From the NCBI GenBank assembly GCA_020746105.1, contig CM036622.1, forward strand, positions 15,791,987 to 15,855,986: DNA of 64,000 bases. The letters are read 5' to 3'. The position numbers were made by a program, and so were the translations under genes. The notes beneath the pieces were generated by a model that saw nothing but the letters and a program-made list of their open reading frames with translations, was not told the origin of the DNA and did not search any database. Below are positions 51,128-61,145 of the stretch, piece after piece (positions within the stretch are counted from its first letter, which is position 1; each line of letters begins with the position of its first letter). This stretch comes from Trogon surrucura. Its lineage: Eukaryota; Chordata; Aves; Trogoniformes; Trogonidae.

Positions 51128-51443
51128 GCATTGTACGTGCAAGTCCAAGAGGAATTTTTCAGGGAAGTGTCCTAACTTCATGAAGCTTGATGTTAACTTG
51201 GGCTGAGCCTTTTGTCAGGCCTGAAGATGTGGTACAAATTTGTGCGTGTGCCCTATTGCTCTGTGAAGTGGCATAGGCTTGCATATCCTCCTGAATTTGT
51301 ACTGAAGAAGACAGCTCGATCCTTTGGTGTTGTGGTTTTATGATGAGACTGGTAGTTAATGGGTTTATGTCTCACTTCTGGAAGCAAAGACTTTTCCTTT
51401 GGCATGACTTTGCTCCTTCCATGGGTCTCCTAGCAGATATACA

Positions 51444-51500
51444 GCTAAATTCAGTGCTGGTGTAAGCAGGCACAACCCCTTGTACATCAGCTAAATTGAG
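51444..51500. repeat. Possible ancient repeat scrap
   Basis: Contains ctaaattcagtgctggtgta and later cagctaaattgagg, which recall the taaattcatccctggtgta-type repeat of turtles and birds. This is a weak call made from memory. Confidence 0.22.
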
Positions 51501-52597
51501 GAGCCTACATCAGCAGTAAAACTGCCCTGGTCTATCAGAGCAAAGGTGTTATTTATTACTTGGAAGCATCTTATTCATCGTTCCTAGTGCCATAAATACA
51601 TATTAAGATCCACCCTCTCCATCACATTCCAGCAGCTGCATCGACTCTCAACTCCTTTTTTAATTTAGTGTAACTCCTTCCTCCTAACCTCCACCCCAAA
51701 ATAAAAATCTCCCTTTTCACTTTGACTTGGGAAGGACCCTGTGGGCACCTCAAGCCTCAGCGGTGATTTTCGCAGTGTTGCTAAATTTAAAGGCCCTGAT
51801 TAAAGCCGGCGAGCTACGAGCTCCCCCTCCTGTCGCTGAGCCGAGCCATACGGCACCGGCTCGGCACCTTCAGGAGGTCAGAAAGATGCTGCAAGAGGCC
51901 TAATTTTGAACGAAGACGACTCTGGAGAGTAACACAGCACTGCCAAGGGAGGTCTGGCATCGTCAGGAGAAGCAAAAGCAGCTTTATGTCATACGCTAGA
52001 GCCTTCATGGGCTGGGGTGATAAAATTGTCTGGCAGGGTGTAATGCTAGCCTTTGCCAGGACATTGCTTATTTTGAGCAATTGCATCTTTAAGAAGAAAA
52101 CAAATGCTAAAATTACAGGAAAATCCCTTGTTCCTCTGCTATGTCTGTATCTTCCCTTGTAATGGTTTAACTTGAAGGGCTTGGGATCTAAGGAGGAGAA
52201 ACCAAAATTTTTCAGCGACTGTAAGCCTGCCCGTGAGGCAGAGAGGAAAAGTGAATAGAGAGCAGTGTTGAGAGAGGGCGCCATGTGCTTTGTAGTTAGA
52301 AAAATTTTCCTCAGGCTCTCCCCATCTATGTTTTATAGATGCAGCGTGTATTTATACAGCAGGAGGATGGGCAGAACCTTGCGCAATATGAGAGATGGGA
52401 GAACCAGAGCCAGAAGCAAGTTTGCTGTGGATGCCACTGTAGGTCATCTTCATGCACAGTGTCTTGAAAGGATTTTAAGAAGGAATGAGGTTTTCCAAGT
52501 GAATGTTCATCACCAGCCAGTGTCACCAGACAACAGGCAATCCCTGTAGGTCTGCCCTTGGATCTGATGTGGTTTAGATTCCAATCATACAGTGAAG

Positions 52598-53142
52598 CTG
52601 AGCAGAACAAGTCCTGCTCTTGTGAGACCCCACCTCGAATACTGCATCCAGTTCTGGTGTCCCCACCATAAGAGGGACATAGATCTGTTGGAGCAGGTTC
52701 AGAGGAGAGCCACAAAGATGATCCAGGGGCTGGAGCTCCTCTGCTACAAGGACAGTCTGAGGGAGCTGGAATTGTTCAGCCTGGAGAAGAGACGACTTGG
52801 GGGGACCTAATAGCTGCCTTCCAATACCTGAAGGGAACCTACAGGAAGGCTGAAGAGGGACTTTTTACAAGAGTGTCCAGTGATAGGACAAGGGGAAATT
52901 AATTTAAATTGAAGGAGAATAGATTTAGATTGGATCTTAGAAAGAAATTCTTCAGTATGAGGGTGGCAAGACGTCAGAATAAATTGGTCTGAGAAGTTGT
53001 GGATGCCCCTCCCTGGAGGTGTTCAAGGCTGAATGGGGCCTTAAGCAACCTGATCTAGTTGAGAGGTGTCCCTGTCCATGGCAGGGAGGTTGGATAAGAT
53101 GATCTCTAAGGTCTCTTCCAACTTACACCATTCTATGATTCT
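52598..53142 (+). mobile_element. CR1 LINE 3' end fragment (longest in the window)
   Basis: Sense-oriented. It opens in the last part of the reverse transcriptase ORF, where the frame reads [20 protein letters not shown] followed by [18 protein letters not shown]. That is the conserved CR1 ORF2 C-terminal region. It continues through gaattgttcagcctggagaa and the 3' UTR (gagaggtgtccctgtccatg, tctcttccaactt). It ends at the terminal repeat ccattctatgattct. The ORF is broken by stops (ctaatag at 52807). Its 3' UTR is the closest match in the window to the tail of the SINE at 35.7 kb. Confidence 0.92.
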
Positions 53143-54579
53143 CACTCTTTTTCGGAGGCAGGGTGTACACCGAAGCAACTGTGAACCAGCTGCTTGAGGT
53201 GTGTAGCTGTTCTTTTGTTTACAAACCAGAGTAAAATTTGGAGGGAGGTTCGGAAAAGGAGAAATTGGATTCTGGTCCCTCTTGAACATGGGTCGAGAGC
53301 TGTATCTAAAATGGAACAAGAGGAGCATCGTTTGGAGTGGAAGTGCCCAGAGGATGCTCCAAGCCGTGGGCTGGAATGGGGAGGAAACAAGGACTGACAC
53401 ACAGAGAAGGAGGCTGGGGAGAGAGGCTCACCTCCACAGCTGCAGTCATTCATTAAAGCTGTGCATAGGGTACAATGAGTCAAGAAGCTGCTCATTTAAG
53501 ACTGGAGGTGGGAGGAAAGAATTTAGTATGTTACTTGTGGGCTTTCAGCAAAGCCTAAGCAAAAGGCTGAGAGGGAGCAATGTGTGTTTGCACGGTTTGC
53601 AGTCCAGCCAGGGAAATCTGGCACAGCTCAGGTACCACAGGGTAGAAGTTCTCAAAAAAAAAAATCCTATTTCAGTGCTCCCCCCTCCAGTCTCTAAAAT
53701 CCATCAAAGCCATTCATAGGGCCCTATAGACTGTGGAGCACAGTTAGAATATAGGACAAAACCCACTTGTTCTGACTATGTATGTGAGTGACTGTGTATA
53801 TGTGTCTGGACACAAAGTATTGCAGGCTGGAGCTGGGGGATGTGTGTATGAAGCAGAGCAGAAGGAGACAACCACACAGGCAGAGAGGAATAGAGCTTTA
53901 TACCTGGTATAAAGGATTTAACCCTTCCCAGACCAGGAGACTGGGTGGTGCAGTTTAGGACAGGCAAAACCTCCATCAGGCAGTTGTTGCAGGTGGAGGT
54001 GCATGTGAGTACCCAATATAGCTTCTCTCTTCCTCCTCCCCAGTTGCATCCCATATGCAAGGGGCCAGGAGGAACTAACAGATTAAAATCTCACCTCTCT
54101 GAGCTACTTCAAAGCATCTTTCTGCCACGAGGCCATTGAGAAATATTCATAGTGAGAGCCAGACCCTTCCTCTTAGTCAGAACTCTACACGAGGTTTGTT
54201 GGTTTCTGCCGGATGCTCATGTTATTTATTACGGTTTCTAAAAGTGAATCAGAGTTTTAACCTTGGAAATAAGTGAGGGGAAACCTTCCAGCCATCAAAG
54301 TGAGGTTTGACTCAAAAGGGAAGAAAGAACCTGGTTGTTCATAGGCAGCTTCAGAAATCAAAGAAGCCAGAATATCCACTTCTCCAGTCACCACCTTCAC
54401 CAGTGCTGCCTTGGCACTAGGCTCCTCTCCTGAAAATGTGAGTGGGTGGAGTTGTATTTGCAGGCTGGAGGGAGTTCCTGAGCTGACATGATGCCAGATT
54501 CAGGCTTTGTTAACTGTTGCTTTGGCTGTCAGCTGCTGAGATTATAACGGGAGCATTTTTAATAACATGGGGGGCAAAA

Positions 54580-54960
54580 TTAAAGAGGCTGTTAAATTAA
54601 GCAGCAACTCTGGGACAATTTGTAAGGCACAGTTAAGAGAGAGAGATCTGGAAGATTTGCCAAGTTCAAAGGTCTCCATTATTAATATTCTAGTAGCTGA
54701 CTTGACGGATTGTCTTTAGTCTGTGTCTCCTTATTCCTTCCACCTTCTCTTCTAAAGACAGATGCTTAAGACAAATCTCTAGATGGAGGGATAGATTCTG
54801 TAATAGATTATTTCTTATTACTTAGAAATTGGTTAATAATTTACTAATTCAATTTCAGTGTTTCATCCCTCTCTTCAATTAATCTTTAGAATAAAAAGTA
54901 AATGCTGTTCTTTGTTCTTCCAATGCTAATGAAGAAAGAAACTAATGAGGAGACCTGGCC
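54580..54960. promoter_or_regulatory. Candidate conserved non-coding element
   Basis: A run of words such as aaaattaaagagg, gttaaattaagcagc, ccattattaatattctag, attggttaataatttac and ttcaattaatctttag. There is no transposon texture. Suggested on composition only. Confidence 0.22.
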
Positions 54961-56537
54961 CTGATACCTTTCAAAAGACGATTTAGCTGCGTACGAGTTA
55001 ATTTTTTTCCTCCTCTTTTATTTATTTCTGCTTCTTAAACACAAAACCCACCCATAAAACTGAAAGCTGTACAAGCTGGTTATGAGCCAAATTTCAAGTG
55101 TGTTACACAAGCCTCACTCGTAAAATTTCATTTCTTGGCTGAGTGTTATAAAAATCATGCATATCTGTACTCTTCCATTCTGTAGATAAACATTTTATAC
55201 AGATACTTTATACATAATCAAATAAAATAAAATATAGGAACCTTTGTACAATGATTCAAACTCCTGTCTACTGCTCTTGAATGGTGTTTTAAGATTAGCA
55301 GATGTAGAGAGTGATTTGTTTCTAAGAAATTGTATCTGTGGCTGTAATATATTTCAAGGAGATCTATTATTTTTTTTAATCGCATCTGTCAGGAATTACA
55401 CTAGTCAATCCAGCTTTCTGACACCCCTTTGAGCCCTGTTTCCTGTAATTCTATTACCTTTTGTTTCTTACTTTTCTTCTATCATTTTTTCTTGCCCTAT
55501 CTCTCCCATCAGCACTCTGAGAGATGTTTTCAGCTCAGCCTGCACTGTACCCAGGATGCACGGGAGGCTGGGATTGATGGCTGCTTGTCTGCCAGTGCAT
55601 AGATGCAAATTAGAAATCAGTTCAGATTCCAGCCAAGAGACTATTTTTGGTTTTGCAGCATGTTGTGTCATCAGTGGCAGGGGTTTGGACATAAACACTT
55701 AGGGCACTAAGTGACACGTTCTAGTGTTCAGATAATTCTTGCCAAGTGTGATTTCACACCTTGGGGAAGACAAAAAAAAAAAAAATCTGTCAACAAAACT
55801 CCAAACAGTAACATTTCTCTATTTTTACTTACCACAGAGTAATTTTTTCTTACAAAAAAAAATCATGGTGTGGTTAAAGTTGATAAGCCTTCTTCATGTA
55901 ACTGCCACTGATACAGGAAGGAAAAAAAACCTTTTTCCCCATGCCTACAAGTTTCCCTAAGCCTAGCTCATTACGAAACAAGGGTAGTACATTAACCCAT
56001 TTAATATCAGGACTAGAATCCTGTCCGTGCAATGAAGAGAAGCGAAGGTGCTGTTCAGGTTGGGCTCTGCTCTGAGAACTCTGATGGGTCAGGGCAGGAC
56101 TCCTCACAGCGGGCTGTTGGCAGCCCTTTTCCTGTTAGGGAGAAGGCTCAGATCTGTATCTAGCTGGAGTTTGCTTCCAAGGGCTGAGAAACGATCACTG
56201 GCTGGAAGGCTCTAACCAGGTCTGCTCCAGGACAACATTTGTGAGTTTTTAGTCTCTGTACCAGGGCAGGAAATTCCTTGTGCCTTTTATTCTCTGCTTT
56301 GCCCTCCAGCACAGGAGAGGGCAGGGCTTGCTATATAAAGTCTACTTTACACATTCCTAATTCTTTTAAGCAAATGCATCTGCACACCACGGAGCAGACC
56401 CCCAAATCTATTAGCGTTGTGAATTGTCCCAGATCTTTGGCAGTAGAGCAGTAAGATTTTCCAAGTGACTGAGTAAACTGATGCCTCCAAAAGCAATGCA
56501 AACTGATCCACTGGGCTTGACTCTAAACTCCTCTTGT

Positions 56538-56603
56538 TCCAGCGTAAATCTGGAGTAAGCCTGCTGAACTCAATGGAGTTATGTCAAGGCAAAATCTGAA
56601 TCC
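56538..56603. repeat. Possible ancient amniote repeat relic
   Basis: The wording ccagcgtaaatctggagtaa, then gaactcaatggagttatgtc, resembles an old semi-palindromic repeat frequent in turtle and bird DNA (gtaaatctggagtaa ... tcaatggagtta). Family name not recalled. Confidence 0.4.
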
Positions 56604-57549
56604 TTCTCTTCGCTGTTTTTTTCGTATACTGTCCTAGCTAATCCCATAGCTGCAATGAAACTGAAAAATCTATACATACAAACTCCATTGGCCAGGCTAT
56701 CTTATTGTGAAACCTACAGTATATCCCAACCTTATAAAAAATCATTCAAGTGTGACACTGTCCTCTCTCTCACTTTCTGATAAGCAGAGAGGAAGGGCTG
56801 CCAATAGCACAGAAACTAGAAGACAGGAAAATAATATTTCACAGCAGGGGAGAAAACATAACTGAATGGAGATCAAGGTAGCTAAATTAAAGAAACCCAC
56901 AATACCTGGGTAACATGGCCACAAAACAGCACATGGCTGCTGCAGAGACACTAAGGCAACTAAAGGATTTGCCCAACAGCAGTCTTGGAGCTGAAGAAAG
57001 CAACAGTATCTCCACTAATGAGTTCCTTCCAAAAATCTGCTCCTATCCATTGCCTTACTTTGAAACAGATTAAACTAGTGAAAAGAATCACGTTCACTTC
57101 ATCAGTTGGTGCACGAGGGCTGAAGAGCTTAAGTAAAAGGTAAACTGGTGAAGTAGTGTTACAATAAATGAACTCACCATTTCTCAGACTGCCAACAATT
57201 GTACTGCATTGTTTGTCCCATGTAACACTGTATGTTTAGGAGGGTGAGTGCCATCTTTCTATGGCATCAACAAAAAAAGAGATAAATGGACATCTTTTGA
57301 GGTTAGCAGATGTTTAAAACAAAAATAATGGCATAATTTAGAAGTGGCATTGGAAAGGTGTTAGCCCTGTCTCTGCTATTTGAAAAATCTCCAAATTCCT
57401 TGCCAAGAAATTCCTAAAAAAAAATGGCAGTATTCCATTTCTTTATTAGCTGTTTTTAAAAAATCATATGAATATGCCTTTCATATCAGCCCATACTGTA
57501 AAGACTGCCTGTAGTTTGTAGTTTCAATACATAAATTCCGAGATCTGAA

Positions 57550-57592
57550 ATGCAAATCTCATTTTTGAAGACACAAAAATTTGCATGCAAAA
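57550..57592. promoter_or_regulatory. Clustered POU octamer-like words
   Basis: ATGCAAAT at 57550-57557, ATTTGCAT at 57579-57586 and ATGCAAAA at 57585-57592 overlap the 12-base palindrome TTTGCATGCAAA. Two exact octamers within 40 bases in unique-looking DNA could bind Oct/POU factors. Function is not shown. Confidence 0.3.
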
Positions 57593-58235
57593 TTTCAAAG
57601 AGCAACCAAAAAGGGCTTTTTCTGTTCTCCTGACTGTACCTGGTAAAGGAAGTACTCTTGACATCTGTTGTTCAGCGTCCTTTTTTTTTCAACCTGTTTT
57701 GCAAACAAATCCTTCCAGGGTGTGGTATGATTGCCACCCAAAGTGCCACAGAGCTGTGCAGTTTTACTGACACCTTGAACATTGTATTCTGTACGGGAGG
57801 GATGTCTTTCTGATTTGCTTTAAGCGTATACATGAGACTGGATTCTTACCAGCTATGTCTCTCTAGGCTGGCAGACATTTTACTAAAGCAGATTCTATAA
57901 AAACTTTTTTTGACTTGGGGTATTTTTCAGAAAAAGAAGTTAAAACTTGAAAAAAGGAATTAAATTTCTGCAGTCAAACTTTTGTGTCCTGTTCATGTTG
58001 TGATAATACCCAAAGCCCAGTCACACTGTAAGAAGGAAAATTTCATGTCCAGAAGGCTCCTATTTTTATCATGCCAACTTACGTGACAAGTAGTGGCTCT
58101 CAAACTACAGGCTACTGTGCACCAGTGAGGTGGTAGAGCATTTGCTGTGTTGCTGGGCCACTGAGAGAAAGCTCCTTCTATGGCCATTTGCAAGGCATTT
58201 CAAGGAGCAGCCTGGAAGATGCAGTAAATAAGGAG

Positions 58236-58648
58236 AAGCAACAAATATAGTGGCTGAGGAGGTTGGGTCTGTTCAGCCTGGATATGAGAAGGCTCCAAGG
58301 AGACCTTATAGTGGCCTTCCAGTACCTGAAGGGGGTTACAGGAAAGATGGAGAAGGACTTTTTGTCAGGGAGTGCAATGATAGGAGAAGGAGTAATGGTT
58401 TCAAACTGAAATAGGGTAGATTTAGATAAGAAGTTAGGAAGAAATTCTTTTCTGTGAAAGTGGTGAGACGCTGGAACAGGTTTCCCAGGGAAATTGCGAA
58501 TGCCGCTCCCTGGAAGTGTCCAAGGCCAGGCTGGATGGGGCTTTGGGCAACCTGGTCTAGTGGGAGGTGTCCCTGCCCATGGCAGGGGTGTTGGAACTAG
58601 ATGTCCTTTAAGGTCCCTTCCAAAGCAAACCATTCTATGATTCTGTGA
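58236..58648 (+). mobile_element. CR1 LINE 3' end fragment
   Basis: Sense-oriented. It has the series gttcagcctggatatgagaa, ccttccagtacctgaagggg, gctggaacaggtttcccagg, gtgtccctgcccatggcagg and aaggtcccttccaaa, and ends at ccattctatgattctgtg. It is truncated in the end of ORF2. The minus-strand frame of 151 codons at 58178-58633 is its antisense shadow. Confidence 0.92.
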
Positions 58649-58921
58649 ATTGTAGAGAAGTAGCCACCGTACTATGTGGAAGGAAGAGGAAGAAGGAACT
58701 AATTGTCCATTTTGTATGCTCAGAGAAGATAGGGGGGAAAAAAAGCAAATTTAACTGACTGGACTCGCTGGCCAAAATTCAGGGAATCACTTGCAGGGTG
58801 TTAAGAAAAGCTAGAAACAAGGAAGAGCGTAAAGAAGAAAAAGTGGAAAAGATTAAAAAGAATCAGAGAATCATGGCCAGACAAATATGGAGAAAGACAG
58901 TGCTTCAGGTTATGGGAAGAG

Positions 58922-59239
58922 GGAAAGAAAAGAAAAGAAAAGAAAAGAAAAGAAAAGAAAAGAAAAGAAAAGAAAAGAAAAGAAAAGAAAAGAAAAGAAA
59001 AGAAAAGAAAAGAAAAGAAAAGAAAAGAAAAGAAAAGAAAAGAAAAGAAAAGAAAAGAAAAGAAAAGAAAAGAAAAGAAAAGAAAAGAAAAGAAAAGAAA
59101 AGAAAAGAAAAGAAAAGAAAAGAAAAGAAAAGAAAAGAAAAGAAAAGAAAAGAAAAGAAAAGAAAAGAAAAGAAAAGAAAAGAAAAGAAAAGAAAAGAAA
59201 AGAAAAGAAAAGAAAAGAAAAGAAAAGAGAAAAGAAAAG
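58922..59239. repeat. (AAAAG)n pentanucleotide microsatellite, 60 perfect units plus a broken edge
   Basis: From the G at 58927 to the G at 59227 the spacing is exactly five bases throughout, giving 60 uninterrupted AAAAG units. A one-unit slip (gag at 59227-59229) is followed by two more units. It starts about 275 bases after the CR1 end. The 135-209 codon frames on both strands here (KEKKR repeats, FSFLF repeats) arise because a pure five-base repeat is open in all frames. They are not genes. Lack of interruptions implies recent expansion and likely length variation between individuals. Confidence 0.97.
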
Positions 59240-59769
59240 GCCATCGGGGAAGAAAAGGTGGAATGAATTCTTTGAGAAAGGATGGCAAACATAGCATCAA
59301 AGCGAGGTCTTCCTGTTTCGGTTCTAACTCAACAGAAACATTCAATGAAAGGAGTAACTTTGTTACACCATGGATAAAGTTTCTCAAAGCATGTCTGTGC
59401 AACAAAAGCGATTATTATATTATGTGATGTTATATAATCATACTGCTATTGTTCCTTGTGTGAACACTCCTGAAGGGAGATTTTTTTTCTAGTTTTTACT
59501 TATATTGCTCTGGAAAGGGTTTTAGCTGAACTGGAGACAGTATTTTTATGTTGGGACAGGAGTTCACAGGTAGAGTTATGCTTGTTTAACCACATCTGTA
59601 TAGTTGTATCAATGTGAAGGGTGAAATGTGCCTGTGTGGACAAAGCCTGAAATACCCAGCTGTCCTTCAAGCCGTAGACACGACGTTTTTTAGCTTAGCA
59701 AGAAGCCACATTTCAAAGACACTTTTTATGATTGTATGGGAACAGAACAGAATAACGCAAGATTATTTA

Positions 59770-59805
59770 ACACACACACACAAACACACAAAAAAAAAAA
59801 AAAAA
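59770..59805. repeat. (CA)n followed by a poly(A) run
   Basis: About ten CA units with one interruption, followed directly by about sixteen A. Confidence 0.9.
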
Positions 59806-61115
59806 GGTCTTCTACAAGTATACAGGTATTCAGAAGTGTTTCGGTTTCCTAAGCTGATAGTTCTGTGTAAACAATTACTGAAGGTGCTACACAGAAGTTT
59901 TGTGATCGTGAATGTGGGAAGGGATAATGACAATGTGTGAAGTTTTAGTCCATGCTGTGAACACTTCTATAACCTTTGGCATAATCTGAGAGTTACCATG
60001 GTCTATATTAGGAAGAAAAAAAATAGACAAAGTCTTGAAATAAAGGGTTCTCTGATGCTGGAGTTTTTAATACATACACTTTTTTCTTTTAACTATGGAC
60101 TTTGCAAGGGAAATGAAGAATGCTTTATCCCTCAATAAATATGAAAAATAAATGATCCATGTGTTAAGTATAAATAATGGTTAACAATCAGATGTATGTT
60201 CTATTCTTTGCTTCCATGTGCTGGTCAGACTAAAAAGACGAAAAGAAGTCCTATACACTGGTTTCTCAAGAATGCAGCATCAGGGATCTGCAAGAGTCTG
60301 AGTGATTCTATTGCTTCCTTTTGAAGGCCTCTAATAATAAGAAGGCCTAGGGAGAAAAATTGCAGCTGAAGTCCATTGAAGTCTTGAACTGTAGTCAAGC
60401 CACAGAGTGAAATTACTGAGCCTCGAACACCTCTCCTGATCCTTCTCTGTTGAGAAGAACCTTTGTTAGATGAGGAGGCAGAGGTTGAAAGACTCAATTG
60501 AAATCCTCACTAAATACATTTTCTGAGAAGTTAGGACATGTGGATTTTTTCCCCCCATGGATTTAAAAATCCGTAGAGTTGGAGCAGATGGGAAATCACT
60601 CAATTTTTAGTAGAAAGAATAAACTAGAATAAGAATATTACCAATTCAGCTTATGAGCAAGCAAAGCAGATTTTCTTGTACTAACCCATGTGAGCCAGAG
60701 TGACACATACTGTGACACTGAGAAATATTTAAAAGGGCAGAAAGAAAGGACTGTAGGTGTAAGTATTATTTATACGGTAAGAAGCCCTTTTGTCTCGGAT
60801 GCTAGGAAAATTGCTTCGTCCATTTATTGCTGAGTTCATAAATAGCCCATTCAGTACAATTGACTGACGTTTTATATGCCTTATTGCAGATCTCCATCTC
60901 CAGAATAAGTGATTTTTCAGAGTATGTCTTCAGAGTCTATGGTCAATTTGTAACATTCAGGTGACCATATGAAAAATACTGCCCTTTTCATCTGGATTTA
61001 CCAAAGCACCCCACAAAGGCAGAGGCATAAACTGTGAGCATATACTATTAACAATAACTATTAACTATTATCCTCAGCAGGTTCTCTCTGACTATTCTAA
61101 GGCAAGGCAGAGAGA

Positions 61116-61145
61116 TTCTGGTGTAAGCTTAACCTTACACCAGAA
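61116..61145. other. Perfect 12 bp inverted repeat with 6-base loop
   Basis: Arms TTCTGGTGTAAG (61116-61127) and CTTACACCAGAA (61134-61145) around CTTAAC. The ctggtgtaa wording resembles arms of old palindromic repeats in reptile and bird DNA, so it may be the tip of a decayed MITE. It is too short for a microRNA precursor. Confidence 0.65.

Larger units (their letters stand above)
48060..52597. other. Non-coding stretch between LTR copy E and a CR1
   Basis: Contains a short TA microsatellite (48428-48446), two possible ancient repeat scraps (49922-49970 and 51444-51500) and a run of 19 A (51109-51127). The minus-strand frame of 156 codons at 51814-52284 has no recognisable features. Confidence 0.5.
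53143..58235. other. Non-coding stretch between two CR1 copies
   Basis: No gene is supported. It includes an AT-rich candidate regulatory block (54580-54960), a possible ancient repeat (56538-56603) and a cluster of POU octamer words (57550-57592). The frames at 53041-53719 on both strands have no recognisable domains. Confidence 0.5.

Noticed and set aside
51814-52284. 156-codon minus-strand frame
   Set aside because: No recognisable domain and no clear splice signals. It ends near a CR1 insertion and looks like chance.
52592-52810. 72-codon frame that looks like a real protein
   Set aside because: It is real homology, but to the C-terminus of the CR1 reverse transcriptase protein. It is a dead LINE fragment and not a host gene.
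58798-59427. 209-codon lysine/arginine-rich frame and its antisense phenylalanine-rich frames
   Set aside because: They are translations of a pure AAAAG repeat, which is open in every frame. There is no gene.
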